From positions 153,109 to 217,108 of the forward strand of contig NW_003314289.1 in assembly GCF_000143415.4 (NCBI RefSeq): a DNA stretch of 64,000 nucleotides. The letters are read 5' to 3'. The notes below the pieces were generated by a model, which saw only the letters and a list, made by a program, of their open reading frames with translations, ran no database searches and was not told the origin of the DNA. The stretch comes from Selaginella moellendorffii. Taxonomy: Eukaryota > Streptophyta > Lycopodiopsida > Selaginellales > Selaginellaceae. How positions within the stretch are numbered: position 1 is the first letter of the stretch; each line of letters opens with the position of its first letter. The position numbers and the translations under genes are program-made. This document shows, one piece after another, positions 1 through 12,159 of the stretch.

Positions 1-37
1 GCCCTGTCGCCGCGCTCAAGGGTGCCGGAAGAAGACG

Positions 38-178
38 GACCACCGTCCTGCGCCCAATCGCCCTGATCGCCCTGATCAATCGGCGCATCCGCAATGCTGG
101 AGCCGGAGCTACCCCCGGATGCGCCGATTGATCAGGGCGATCAGAGCGATCATCAGGCACAGGACGGTGGCGCGTCTA
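38..178. repeat. Foldback (long inverted repeat)
   Basis: Positions 63-91 and 116-144 are perfect reverse complements of 29 bp separated by a 24 bp loop. Weaker complementarity continues outward, for example ccaccgtcctg on the left against caggacggtgg on the right. The whole stretch could form one long imperfect hairpin. It may be the end of a foldback element cut by the window edge. No transposase is visible next to it. Confidence 0.75.
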
Positions 179-197
179 GCTCCACCCTCGGGATGCT

Positions 198-518
198 TTG
201 GACGAGGCTCCACTCCACAGGTTCTCATTTGATTTTTTCTATCACCATGCTCTTAGGAATGGCGTCCCGCAGTGCATAGCGCCTTCTCTCGTCTGTGAGC
301 ACCTCGAATGCCAGAACGAAGGCCAGTATCCTCACACCCATCTTGAACACTTCTATCAGTCGCTTGGAAACGTGATGCGAGTGCTTGGAAACGGGGATGG
401 ATACTTCGAGGCTCTAATGAAGGCTTCTCGTTTCAAGCTATCAGAAGGCACTGATCCTTGTTCCAACCTCAAGAAGATGGAGGTGGCCGAGGATAGAGAC
501 ATCAAGGACGACCTCTGA
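198..518 (+). CDS. Possible 3' exon or short ORF, unrecognised
   Basis: An open frame of about 106 codons ends at 518. It has no recognisable domain and no clear ATG context. The first ATG lies just after the foldback repeat, so the frame may be the last exon of a gene that starts outside the window, or chance. The stretch from 519 to 915 contains a T-run and nothing I can assign. Confidence 0.2.
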   Translation: MDEAPLHRFSFDFFYHHALRNGVPQCIAPSLVCEHLECQNEGQYPHTHLEHFYQSLGNVMRVLGNGDGYFEALMKASRFKLSEGTDPCSNLKKMEVAEDRDIKDDL

Positions 519-915
519 TTGTCACTTGGTCTATCGATCGTTCCATTTCATTTGTGATTGTTTAGTTTTTTTTTTTCTTATAATGTGAGCCAAGGTCTTT
601 TTCCGAAGCGTCCAACTATCCACAGGCTCCAACCCAGCAGTAGTTTCGCTGGCTCTGTCTTAACCTCATCGGTGTGGGAACTGCGGAATTTTGGGGGTTT
701 GGCTGGGCGTGGTGATGATCCTAGCGATGGCCGTAGAAGCTCAGAGACATGGTGCTGAGTTGTCAGGCGCGCCGTGTGGGCTCACAAGATCTAACAAAAT
801 GCCTAGCGCTGAAGAATTGTGTCAGAAAATGGAGGCTAGAAACGGTTTCTGGATATGCCCAAACAGGGTATCTTTCGAGGTTGATTCATTTCATGCTAAT
901 AAATTGCTTGTACAA

Positions 916-1938
916 CTACATTGAGCATGGATATGTTTGTCTTACAAATGTCATGTTTCCCAGCTTATATGGAATATTTGATAAAAATTTTATAGGTTTG
1001 TTGTAAGTGCTTCCAAACACCCTCTCCCATTTTACTTTAGAAAATTGTACATTCTCCGCATCCCAGTGAATTAAGCACTTTGAAACCAAAGTCCCGTGAG
1101 AACTATACGCATGTAACTCATTATCTTTCATCACAACCAATTGTTTAATTGGCTCTCCATCCAGCTTTCCAGATAAACATTCCCAGGCAGACGTCTCCTC
1201 ATTCCAAAAATAAAGCCAATTTCCACCACTGTCCTTGAACCATTCTATTTTTACCAACAGTACCTTATTTAAAACTGTCATAGCTGGGATTACGCCACTC
1301 TCAATCACGGTAACGGTAAAAGGTTCACACCAACCCTTTGTACAAATGCTATGGCTCCCCATATCCAAGAATCGCAGCTCCAAACTCACTGCCTTAATTC
1401 CAACTGGGAAAGTTACACGCTCAAAAGCGCCCACAATTCCATCTTGAAACACAAGCATCCTCTCAAGCTTGCAATCTGTAGGCAATTCCGCTAGAACGCT
1501 CCATTCCTTTACATCCAAGTCATATCTTCCTAGTGTCTTGCCATCTGCTGCTATGTAGAGACTGCCTCTGAGGTACACCATTTGTGGATTGCTTGAAAAG
1601 GTGGTGGCGCAGAGATCTCTTGTGATTTGAATGCTGCTCCCCTTGGAAAGGTCAAACAGATGTGATTGCCCAATCTCTCGTGAGTACATGATCACAAACC
1701 CCTCGCTACAACACATGACTTCCCAGTTTACTTGATTACCACCAACAATTGGGCATGGAACTGCCTTGATCCCTAATATTTCATAAGGCAATCCTACCAT
1801 CTTCTGTAGCACGTGATTCCATTCGAACACTTCTTGCAAGCCTTGTCGAGTGCCCTTGTCTACCCTTGAAAAGATCTCCGCCAATAACTCCTCTGGTACC
1901 ATGACTCTGCCGCAAGAACAACCTAATATGTTAGCCAT
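916..1938 (-). CDS. F-box/Kelch-like protein, intronless
   Basis: A single uninterrupted 340-residue frame. Residues about 13-25 (VPEELLAEIFSRV) look like the start of an F-box, the motif that docks to SKP1 in SCF ubiquitin ligases. The rest of the F-box is degenerate. The remainder has the spacing of a plant F-box/Kelch beta-propeller, with segments such as MVYLRGSLYIAADGKT, a WSVLAELP strand and WLYFWNEETSAWECL. A role as a substrate receptor for ubiquitination is an inference from the family. Such genes form large, rapidly changing families, so the substrate cannot be guessed. The weak F-box leaves open that it no longer binds SKP1. About 150 bp of spacer separates it from the next gene. 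Confidence 0.6.
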   Translation of the reverse strand: MANILGCSCGRVMVPEELLAEIFSRVDKGTRQGLQEVFEWNHVLQKMVGLPYEILGIKAVPCPIVGGNQVNWEVMCCSEGFVIMYSREIGQSHLFDLSKGSSIQITRDLCATTFSSNPQMVYLRGSLYIAADGKTLGRYDLDVKEWSVLAELPTDCKLERMLVFQDGIVGAFERVTFPVGIKAVSLELRFLDMGSHSICTKGWCEPFTVTVIESGVIPAMTVLNKVLLVKIEWFKDSGGNWLYFWNEETSAWECLSGKLDGEPIKQLVVMKDNELHAYSSHGTLVSKCLIHWDAENVQFSKVKWERVFGSTYNKPIKFLSNIPYKLGNMTFVRQTYPCSM

Positions 1939-2091
1939 CTATTTATGGCTATTTGGAAGGAATAAAGGTATAATATTCTTGGAGATAATTCCACTGTAAT
2001 CGAATTTGGTTTCTTGATGGACAGACTCAGATAAACGTTTGTGGTTGCCCTTATTACGTAGTAGCCTTACAATGTCATACTTTTCCACTGT

Positions 2092-4912
2092 TCATTCTAA
2101 ACTCGTCAACCGTTTTAGATCAGGAAATACTGCTCCGTAGTCAAAGCCATAATAGAAACTGAATGTTCTCTCTGCCATTGCTAAGCATTCCCTTGCGGCT
2201 CCTGTGATCCCTGCAATAGATGCGAGCTTCAGACGTTCATATGCCATTGCAATGTGATCTTTCCCATATATGCGTTCAAGAATCTGAAGAGAACGAAAGA
2301 TAGAACTAAGTCGTCACAAAACAGTAATTTACCTCTATTGACCTTCGTGCGTGAACTATAGCGGCTGCAGGCTGCTGTCCTGCTTCACAATATAGTCTTG
2401 CCACTATGTCTTCCATCTGAAATGCAAAACTCATGAAGATATGATTTGCAAAAAATGAAAACGCACCTGAGCCAACTGCTTGCTGAATGGATGGAAGCAC
2501 TTTCTACCGTTCTCCAATAACCTTAAGCCATCAGCTATTGCCTCGTTCCCATTTAAACGACTGCCGCAAATTTGAAGATCCTCCAGGTTCCTTCTGCCAT
2601 CATCTTTCAAACTTCTAACCGCTTTACATGTCAAGCATCGTTTAGCAGGCAGAATAAACTGGGGTGAATCCTTGTTTATATCCTAGCAACACCCAGCCCC
2701 TCAGCAACGACACCGCGGCATAAAAAGAAAAACATACCTGCGGCAGAATGTTGCAATGCTCGATAAGAAACCTCACTGTGCCAGAACCTCCAGGCAGAAG
2801 TATATCCTCGTCAGAAGCGTCTGGATCCAGCACAATGCCTTGACAGCCAGGTTGACAACAGTAATATGCGATATGGAGCAAGTCCGACACTTAACCCAGC
2901 CGGCAGGCTTCGCAGCACCCAACCGCAAGGTAGTGATCTCTTAGCCATATCTTTCTCTGTGACTTTCAGATTCTCCGACCGGGCCAAAAGCAGTCAGTAT
3001 AAGCTAGTCAGATGAGCTGCTTACTTGAACGCCATAGCTTATCTCGAGCGGACAAAAAGCTGGAAGCGCCTCGGTACAATGAGCACGTAAGGTGCGCTTG
3101 ACATACGAGACATGGACGTTGGGGCTACAAGAATGATTGAACTTGCTACCACGCACAAAAAGAGCTTGAGCAACCACCACCTATCAGAAAACAGTATGGC
3201 ATTAAAACAGGAGTATAATACTACCAATTCTGCTTACATGCTCAATCCCGCAGATGTGCGCTCCCGACGAACTACCAGTCTCATCTGATGAATAGATGTG
3301 TATGATTCCCATCGCATTGAATCGAAGCATTGCAAGCAAAAGAACAAGCTGCATGAAGAGAACAAAATGAGCACGCACTTTTTCCTAGTTGAACAGACCT
3401 TGGCGAGAAGATCTTCAAAAGAAAACGCCAACCAAGAGGCCATCAGGCACTTTGCTAGAGTAGCAGCCAGGAGATAGAGCTCAACTTTAGTTTGAGATGG
3501 AAGATCGTTATAATGGTGGCAGAGATCAACCTCGCACTGCTAAACATTAAAAAGATGTTATAGAATATGTAAGTGTTACCTGTAAATTAGTGACTAAGAT
3601 TCTAGCAGCAAGAACACCCTCTTCGGGAAGAGCAGCAGCCCATCCACTGCCTCCACATTCCAATTTATGCTCCACTGGACCAAGGTTTTACAATTCTTAT
3701 CAGAACGAAACTTGAAATGTTTACCTGTTGCATCATCACGACAAGCATCGTTACAATATGATACAACTCCACATCCGATACAGGGAACAGAATCTGCTGG
3801 TACCACACCGAAACAGCCATGACAATGTGTAGGACGATGTTTTTTCAACAAGATCTGCGATATTGCAAGTGTTTACTCTCAATTCAGAACAAAAAGAAAA
3901 AAAAATGCATACCCCTGCTAAAGCTTCTTCCGAATGAACGAGCGTGCCAGCCTGAACTTCCGATGTTGTTCTCAGTCCCCACTGCTTATCAGCGCTCCAA
4001 TACATCGCCGTCTGAGCCGAAATACCAGCCTTCAAAGATGTGCTTAAATCTAGAGATGTTTTAAGCTTATAAAGAACATAAAAAAAAAAAAACGATCATC
4101 ACCTCTTTGCGCCTGTGGTGAGGCTAGCTTAAGCTTTTGACGAACTTGGAGGAGCTCAACCTCTACTTGCTTTTTGCCGCTCACCGAACACTCGCGAGTA
4201 TGAGCAGCTTCATGTCCAGGACAGCTCCTTGGTAGTCACACAAATCGGCCTTGATAAGTCCTCTCCTGTACCATGCCTCTAGCACCAACATTTATCAGTC
4301 TAGAGTTCCCAGAGCTCACAAACTTACTTTTGCATATGATTCGTTCAGCGCGATTGCTCGGTCACAATCCCTTATACCTTCCAGTTTTAAGCCCGATTTC
4401 TAGCACAGCATGAGCTTATTAGTGGACTCAAACGAGAGAAAAGAAAGAAAGGAACGCAAAGAGGAACCACTCTTACATGAAAGCTTGTCGCACGGTTCGA
4501 AAATATAGTCGCCAAATCATTGCACGATGCGGAATTCCATGGCATGAGCTTCAATGCCTGGTAAGATCCAGAGGAGATGAGTTTTCGTTTTACTTCGCAG
4601 CCATACCTTTGTGTAGTCTTGTATTGCTTGTTTGTAATCCCGCTGCTGAAATGCTCTGTTTCCATCTGCCTTGTGCTTCGCAGCCGATTCGTAATCCTTG
4701 CCACACGTAGTCGGCTGCAAAAGCCGGTCCAATGCCTGGATCGCGCAAAATGTAAGCTCAAACATCAACAAAAAACCACTTACATGACGAAAGACTGGAT
4801 CGCGATCGAGAAATGCGGCAAGCGCGGCTGCTGTAGACTCGATTTCCGCCTCTTTGCTGCGCTCGATGCGTTCCAGTAGTGGCCCTGGAACCCTTGCTCG
4901 TAGGCGCTCCAT
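2092..4912 (-). CDS. TPR-SET-MYND (SMYD-like) protein, possibly interrupted
   Basis: A multi-exon gene with introns of about 50-100 bp. The first exon starts at the ATG at 4912 (MERLRARVPGP). TPR repeats follow (YESAAKHKADGNRAFQQRDY; later DCDRAIALNESYAKAWYRRG at about 4300). Next come the start of a SET domain, a MYND zinc finger at about 3720-3850 (CHGC, CIGCGVVSYCNDAC), and the SET core at about 3040-3180 with KFNHSCSPNV and EISYG. A post-SET cysteine cluster and a C-terminal helical TPR-like tail end at the TGA at 2092-2094. Proteins of this family methylate lysines on histones or other proteins, or act as chaperone-linked adaptors. A TAA at 2891-2893 lies in frame inside the post-SET cysteine region. 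The gene may be a pseudogene unless that stretch (2839-2895, 57 nt, GT..AG) is spliced out. Confidence 0.75.
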
Positions 4913-4969
4913 TCAAAAATCTTTAAAACCCTAAAAGGAATGAGAAACAATGTTTGAAGATTGGTCATG

Positions 4970-6195
4970 GTCTATTTGGGCGTTGAGACTTGTTAGAATT
5001 GTATGGTCATTATATCAACTTTTATTCAAGATGAGAAGAGAGCAAAGTGACATCATACAATCACCCTATTATTACCTATAATTAAAACAAACTAAAGTAT
5101 ATAATTTATACCTTTAAGTGTACCAATTTATTTGTTATTCTTATAGCTCTTGTATACCAGACATAACACAACTAAATAATATTAATCTTAAATATACCAT
5201 AAACTGGAAAAAATATTGTATGAGATGCAATTTAAATACATTGCAACTTTATCATTTAAAGAAAATGAAACGAATCTAATTTTTATATGTACTTATCATA
5301 ATTAGAATGATATGTCTTATATACTTTAAAATTGGAACATCATGTTTACAAAGTATTGACAATTTATATATTGCATTCTAGAGACTATAAATAGTTTGTA
5401 TCTATTTACAATATTACAAAAGATACTACTTTAAATTGTAAATTATTACTGTATAAATGTTGATCACTTGGATTACTTTTTGTAAGTATTATATTCTACA
5501 AAGACTAGACATGATATCTCATTTGAAACAATTTGTAAGTTAAATTATGTGTTTGTATATATAAAAGACTTCATTTGTTGGTGGTTAGAGCCTACTATGC
5601 TATTATTAATTAGTGAACAATGAACACACTTCTATCCTCTCTATATTAGACTTCAAGTAAAATAAAATAAAATAATTTCATATAGTTTTACCCACCATAA
5701 AAAATTTCACATAGAAGTAAAAAATATTATATTATGATGTATTTAATGCCATAACTTATTACTGACAACTGAGTTAATAGTAATAATAAATAAATTAATC
5801 TTGGAAATATATATATTTTATTTTGAATAAAATAAGAAAAAAACTATGTAAGGATAAATTTTACATGAAAATATACAAGATAAAGATAGAAATAAAAATA
5901 ATATTAATATTTTTTATATATTTATATTTTAGAAACCATTACACAAATATATTGTATATATAATGGAGGTGGTAATAAACTATTATAGGAGAATCATTTA
6001 GCTACATAGTATAACAATCTTATGTTCAGATTTCTGTTTCATTTATTATTATTAGAAGTGAATATTTTCTTATTTATTTTTATTAGAAATTATATATACT
6101 AATAAATTTCAAGTACATTAATAATTAAACTTTTTAGTGTTTTAACGTGTTAATATTTTAGTGACTTCAAATGATATATTTAATAAATGGAAGGT
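4970..6195. other. AT-rich intergenic region
   Basis: About 1.2 kb of very AT-rich DNA with many short A/T runs and no coding signal on either strand. It separates the SET-MYND gene from the truncated end of a Gypsy element. No element ends are visible in it. Confidence 0.7.
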
Positions 6196-7304
6196 AATTA
6201 AGAATATCTTCTTCGGCCATTGGTACTTGTCAGTACCCAAAAGCAAGATCTAGTTTAGTGAACCAACGACTTCACCCTAGATGATCCAAGAGATCAATAG
6301 TGTGAGGAAGAGGGTACATATCTGAGATCGTCACTTCATTTAACAGATGATAGTCAATGAATACTCCCATTAGACTTTGTCAGATAAGGTTTATATGCCC
6401 AAGGACTCTATGACTTCTAAATAACACCTTTTTCCAACATCTTCTTGATGTTTGCACATAAAATTTTAATCTCTTTTGGTGACCGATGACAAACAAGAAT
6501 CTTGATTAGACAAGCATCCTTATTTGGAATTGGATGATGTATAGCAATCTTGGCCTTAGACGATAGGTCAAATTCAAAGAGATTAGAATACTCCTTCATA
6601 AGCTGGTCAACTGTTACAATACAAAGATTGTCAGAGGGATTAGAAAAAGGAAGAGCAGAACAAGACAGAAACATAGAAAGAAGTAATGAGGGAACAGAAG
6701 TAATGGAAATAGAGGTAAAAGCAAAGGGACGAAAAGGTATAAAAGTGAGAGGAATGGATGAAATATAAGAAAGTATGAGACAAAAGGGAGAAGCCTCAAA
6801 GTCACATTTGGCATGATTGTGTTGCAACAAATTCATACCAAGGATAAAGTCAAAAACTTGACTCAGCACCACCTGCAACGATTGCAACCCAAGCTCGAGA
6901 TCACCTACATGCATAACTAGGTCTACATATGCATGTGTACGGCCATTGCCATAAAGAATGAAACTGGTTCCACTACACAACGCAAGTGTAGATGGCAACG
7001 TGTGGCAACAGGTTGAGCAATAGAAGATAAACTTGAACCTGTATCAACCAATATGAAGAGAATAATAGAAGACTACTTGTTATAAAAATGAGCTTGGAAA
7101 GTAAACACTAGATGAACTGGCGCCAAGTGAACCCTTTGATGTTACTTCCAAAAGAAAGATGGAGGGGTCATTGACTTATTTGCGTAAAGTCCCTCCGTTA
7201 CTTGTGCGACTCCTCATTTCTTAGATGTATCTCGGTGTTCAAAACTTCCACTGCAATAGCACTAACAAGACATTGTTGATGCCAAGGTTTCCACCTAGGA
7301 AATG

Positions 7305-8447
7305 GCGTCTGCTATCGCAAATATTACTTCGGGTTCGAGTTACCTGTCGGCTAGTCCTTTTGGATATTCTTTCCTTACTGCCATGATGGCAGGAGGTTGG
7401 TATTGCTAGACCCGTTATTAGTTCCCACTTGAGCTAGTTGAGAAACTAGTCATTGACCGTACACTTAAATCGGATAAACATAAGGTAGGAACTCCTATGT
7501 GTTTCTTGCTGAGCATACTCGGCCCAGTTTGAGAAACTCCTATCATTGGCTTGCACTTGCTAATATCAAGAACCCCCGTGATATTGAGCTTGGTCCCTCA
7601 ATATCACTAGATGATAGCTTACCGTGTCTGCCAAACACTTTCGCTATCATGCCCTTTGTGTTAGCCTCATTTTGGTCCCAAATGCTATTTATGGAAAGTG
7701 TCTAAATTTGCTCATTTGGCATATTTACGAAATGTAGAGATTGTCTTGAACATAATAGTATTCATCCCGTGTTCAAATTCACAATCTAGCGCCATTCCAT
7801 ATTTAGTAAGTTTTGACCAAAGATTAACTCTTGATACTAAGGGAGGCTTGGGATGAAAGTCCAAAGCGTGTGTTCCTCAAGGGGAAGGGGGGGGGGGGGG
7901 GGGGGAGTTAGGGGGTTTCAAATGTAAGTAGGGATAGTGGGTAGCTCGGGCATGGCCGACCAACCTAAGGCATAGTTTAGCTCCTGCTTGCGTGCCTATC
8001 CTTGTTCTACGTTCGGCTTGGGTCTAAGCCCAAGTTCCACACCATGTTAGCTGGTGGAGTACCCATGTCCTCGCTTTAAGCCACCAGTATATTGAAATAG
8101 TGCCAGACTCTATTTAGCTCCATTTTGTGTATTGGTCCTGGCATTGAGATGCTGGATACTCTAGGACCGTTCCAAATCACTCTGTGCTCCTGTTCCTTCA
8201 CTCCTTGGGTTGTATGCTCGGGAGTTGTTCCATGGTCCGGGTCTATCACTCCTTGGCTCCATACTTGGGAGTTTGGCACCGTTTCTTCGTTCAGTGGCCC
8301 AAGACCCTGAAACTCGGGTTCCACACCATTGTCTTTTGGACACGTGGCATGTGACACGTGGCATCTGTCATGTGGCACAAAGAGGGTTCGTGGTGTTATC
8401 CTATGGTAAATCACCATAGGATAAAGGGTAAAAACCATATGCGCTAC
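7305..8447. mobile_element. Unclassified 1.1 kb insertion inside Gypsy copy 1
   Basis: In copy 2 the gag zinc-knuckle region reads straight through from aggaaatgg to gccaattcag. In copy 1 these flanks are separated by about 1.1 kb with no gypsy similarity. The insert holds a run of 19 G (7887-7905), two cacgtggcat motifs at 8341 and 8355 that contain the G-box CACGTG, and a 10 bp-arm palindrome at 8398-8422. No open frame resembles a transposase. It could be a solo LTR or a non-autonomous element. Terminal repeats and target duplication are not clear. Confidence 0.5.
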
Positions 8448-9487
8448 AGCTGCCAATTTGGAAAACACTAACAACACCGATAAATGTGACCAACTTCATT
8501 ACACACCTAACAACAAACATCACAGCCACGACCACAGCTTTGCCCTTGTCCTTAGACTCTAGCAATAGCAGCATCAACCTCCATTGGAACAGGATTATCA
8601 CCCACAGGAAGTTGAGTTGAAGGATGTGCAGCGAGAAGTGGAAGAGGCGACATCTCTTAACATTGTGCCAAGCGAAGATCATTGTCAAGGGTAGCGGGAG
8701 CAAGTGTTTGCACAAGTTCGACAAAATTTTAACGAAGTGTTGGTTACAACATTCTTAGCTTGATCCGCTTCAATATATTTGGCTTTGCACGAAGCAAGAG
8801 GCTTCAGAAATGAATGCCAAATTGCATCACTGACTCATATAGCCCTTGACAAAGATGATGCAATTGTTAGAAGGCATTATCACAATTGTTGACATATTCG
8901 AATGTGTGTTTGAAAACGTTCAGGAGAACACTCTAATCCTCACGAGTGGCTGCGTTCAAACCATTGTACCACTGCAACACTGTCCTTTGGAGACACGTGG
9001 GAAACTCATGCAAATGTCAAGCATTATCCCAAAAATGATATGTGGCAATCATTATGAAGCAATCGAACCAATTATACACATCATCCCCGGGATTCCCACG
9101 AGGCTGAATGAGAGGATTGGCACCAAGAGTAGGAGGAGTTGTACCACGTGCTGTGAATACCGCTATCAATTAAGTTTGGTTGTTCAATTGTAATTGCATA
9201 GCATCAAACAATTGTACTAACTGCTACTTCAAAGTCAAAGGAGGAGGAGATTATTGATCTACCATGAAGAGAAATAAAAAAGAAAAAGCAAAAGAAGAGA
9301 AATGAAAAAAGCTAGCCTGAAAGGGAAATCTAGACAATGCAAAAAGCTAGATTTAAACCAAAATCCTAAAAAAATAGAATAAAAGAAAGGAAATAGAATT
9401 TAAACAATGCAAAAGCTAGATTTAAACCAAAATCCTAAATTCAAGCACTCCTCAGGGACAATTAAAGATGCCCCTCACCTTCACCAA

Positions 9488-9657
9488 TATGAGTGTATAG
9501 AATATGGAAAAGGAATACAAAAAAATGTGCATATCAATTAGCCCAAAAACCCAAACTTATATATAAGAGCGAATGGTCCGGATTAAAACCAATCCAACGA
9601 CTATCAAAATCCCACTATGCTAATATTAGTATATGGCATTGTAGCTATAACCTCACA
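9488..9657 (-). repeat. LTR of Gypsy copy 1
   Basis: This aligns along its length with the 175 bp LTRs of copy 2. Shared segments include tgcatatcaattagccca, aaaatcccacta and gctaatattagtat, and it ends in cctcaca. It is the 5' LTR in element orientation. No partner is present on the truncated side. Confidence 0.8.
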
Positions 9658-10351
9658 CATCTATATACTTTAAATAAATAACTCTCTAAGTAAAATCAAA
9701 AGTGAACACTGTTGATAAAAATTATCTTTACAGATAAATACATTATACTAGTTTATATAGATTTTAAGACATTTTATAAAGAATATTTGTTATAGTTTAG
9801 CAATAGTTATGTCATACCAAAAGAGGAATATAAGAGAATTGTTAAATACGTACAATGTTATGGGGATTTAAATTCAAGACTTACTTGGCCTTATGTCTAC
9901 ATTGTAAATAGTATATGAATGAATGAATGAAATTGAAAAATGTGATATTTATGTTAAAGTTTAATTCATGCTTGAAATTGCTAAGGTTTGCATATCACTA
10001 TGAAGAAGATGATTGATCCTAAGATACTATCATTGTAGAAGCACAAAATCAAGGTGGAGGGAAGATGCATTTTTGCATTGCAATAAAGAGGGGAAAGAAG
10101 ATGTCTACCAAGTTGAAAAGGGGTCAAGCTCCCATGGGAGTTGCTGCCCTCTAGAGTGGGCAATCTTAAGGCTCTCATGACACAAATATTTCATGAGCAT
10201 AGGACGTTTTTTCTCCTCTAACCAATTCTTGATAAATTAAAATAATTCTTGTATCAAATAGTCAATCTTAGCTGTAAGCTTTTTTTACAAGGCAAAGACT
10301 TTTACTCAAGAATAAAAGGCAATCATTTGTTCTCTGGAATAATATCTCAAA
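9658..10351. other. AT-rich intergenic region upstream of neprosin gene 1
   Basis: About 690 bp of AT-rich sequence. A 65-codon minus-strand frame at 9981-10178 has no recognisable similarity and I do not treat it as a gene. The promoter of the neprosin gene presumably lies in the right half. Confidence 0.6.
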
Positions 10352-11793
10352 ATGATATTTGCCTTCACTTTTTATTTTGCAATTGCTCAAGCAACTGAAG
10401 TTTATAAGGTAGATTTATAAGTAAAATCTAGCTTTAGAAACTCATACTTAATATCACAGCTATCCAATGGAGAAGTTATTAAATGCATAAATTTTGAAGA
10501 GCAAATATCTCTCAATGGGAAAATCAAAGAAATCCAAGTAAGTATGAATAATCGAATGAGTACTATATATTTAATGTCTCAAACAGTTATCTCCACCAAT
10601 TACATTTCCCAGTAAGTCACCACCAAAACCATTTCCTCAGCATTTTTCTATAGAGATTGGCTCATGTCCACAAGGAAAAATACCAGTAATTCAAAACAAT
10701 CTGACAAAAAGTTTCAGATCAAAGTACCCTAAGCTCTCAAACATTAGTCTAGAAAATGCTCCAGTTCACGAGGTTTGCAATTGCAAAAGCAATCAATATG
10801 ATCATTTATATTTATAATTTACAACAGCATGCTGGCTACAGCCACATTCTCCCCAATCCTGTTTTTGGGATGACAACCACAACTAGCCTTTGGCAACCAG
10901 ATACCGAATCCAACAACTTTAGCTTGTCCCAATTCTGGGTGGTGCATTTAGCTGGACAAACAAAAACTACACTCGAAGCTGGATGGCAGGTGTTGTATTT
11001 TATTCCGTTTTACTCTGTTACTAATCCAGTGTTTATGTAGGTGTTTCCATCGATGTATGGGAATAACGAGCCTCATCTGTTCGTTTACTGGACAGTAAAT
11101 GAATCTTCTCTCAATTTAAAGTCCCAGTAACATACTAAATCTTTTTCAACAGGCAGATGATTACCAGGACACTGGATGCTACAATCTGGAGTGCCCCGGT
11201 TTTGTACAAGTGAGCAACAAGATTGTCCCAGGGGCTACTCTAAGGCCAGCTTCTCAACGCGGAGGACCTCAGACATTACTTGGCTTCCTCGTTTACCAGG
11301 TGAGAGCGAAAAATTCTCGAAAGATGCTTTGATGCGAAGCGCAGGACCCCGAGACGACGAACTGGTGGCTTCGAGTGGAGGACGAGTACGTTGGCTACTG
11401 GCCGGGCTCGGTGGTTCCGAATCTCGCCAATGGTGCCACACATGTAGACTTTGGCGGAGAAGTTTTCTACCACAAAGTTGAGACATTGATTTGCTTTGCC
11501 ATGCGATCTTAACTCTTTAATCTTTACGGCAGGGTAGCGAGCACACGACAACGCAGATGGGAAGTGGCGAGTTCCCAGAGGCCGGGTTTAAAAACGCAGC
11601 CTATCACCGAGACATGTACCATGTTCTCCTCGGTAACGATCACGCTTTGCACTACACGCTGTTGGCTCTCAACGGCAGGTTCTCTCGAGTACCCTCCTGT
11701 TATAGAGTGGGACCAGCGCTGAATACCAACGGTGATACGTGGAAAAATTATTTCTTTTTTGGAGGTCCGGGCCGCAACCCAGCGTGCCCTTGA
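10352..11793 (+). CDS. Neprosin-domain (DUF239) secreted glutamic peptidase-like protein 1
   Basis: Eight exons can be chained with every intron in phase 0: 10352-10408, 10460-10537, 10587-10772, 10828-10989, 11041-11094, 11153-11299, 11345-11476 and 11533-11793, giving about 358 residues. It starts with a short signal peptide (MIFAFTFYFAIAQA). A shortened neprosin activation peptide follows (GEVIKCINFEEQ), then GSCPQGKIPV, and then the neprosin domain with SLSQFWVVHL, LEAGWQ, GCYNLECPGFVQ, WWLRVEDEYVGYWP, HVDFGGE and the C-terminal YFFFGGPGRNPACP. Neprosins of carnivorous plants are secreted prolyl endopeptidases that use two glutamates. The Glu of LEAGW and the Glu of FGGE are the likely equivalents here. 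Exons 4-6 have exactly the same lengths (162, 54, 147 nt) as in the paralogue at 27,856. Confidence 0.85.
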
Positions 11794-12159
11794 GATAGGC
11801 ACCACACGAAAACGAGAGTTCCATTGTTTTGATCCCTGCGAAATGAAATAAGCATTTACATAAACTCCAGAAAGGCTTGAAACCTGGAAAATTCGTTTTT
11901 CTAACGCTCCGCTCCTTGGGATCCTATCAAACCAAAACGAGCCTTGAGTTGAAAAACCAAGCAGAGCGAAGCGAGCGTTGTGCGAGCTATGGGCGTGAAG
12001 AGAGAAAAGAATGCCTTGCACTGAGAAACTTACCGCAAGCAAAGAAGTACGTAGAGCAAGAAGTGTCACCTTTGTTGACGTTGGTGGACAACAGAGTTGA
12101 GACTTCTAAAGACTTGCCTTTGAGACGATATCTTGCGCTGGAAAAATGTGGACTTTGCT

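Larger units (their letters stand above)
6196..9657 (-). mobile_element. Decayed, truncated Ty3/Gypsy retrotransposon (copy 1)
   Basis: This is a diverged relative of the element at 31,430-35,978, in the same (minus) orientation. From right to left it has one LTR (about 9488-9657), gag remains (about 8480-9200), a protease-region segment with the shared FILYGNGRTHA motif (about 6900-6990), and the connection into reverse transcriptase (KILCANIKKMLEKGVI, 6417-6480). The copy stops at about 6196 inside the RT region, so the rest of pol and the second LTR are missing. Stops and frameshifts occur throughout. It retains the protease-RT link that copy 2 has lost. A foreign segment of about 1.1 kb (about 7305-8447) interrupts its zinc-knuckle region. 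Confidence 0.85.

Noticed and set aside
5000-6190. Possible matrix-attachment or origin-like function of the AT-rich stretch
   Set aside because: AT content alone is not evidence. No repeats, palindromes or known motifs support a specific role.
8846-9193. 115-codon plus-strand frame
   Set aside because: Antisense of degraded gag in Gypsy copy 1. The same stretch aligns with gag of copy 2 on the minus strand.
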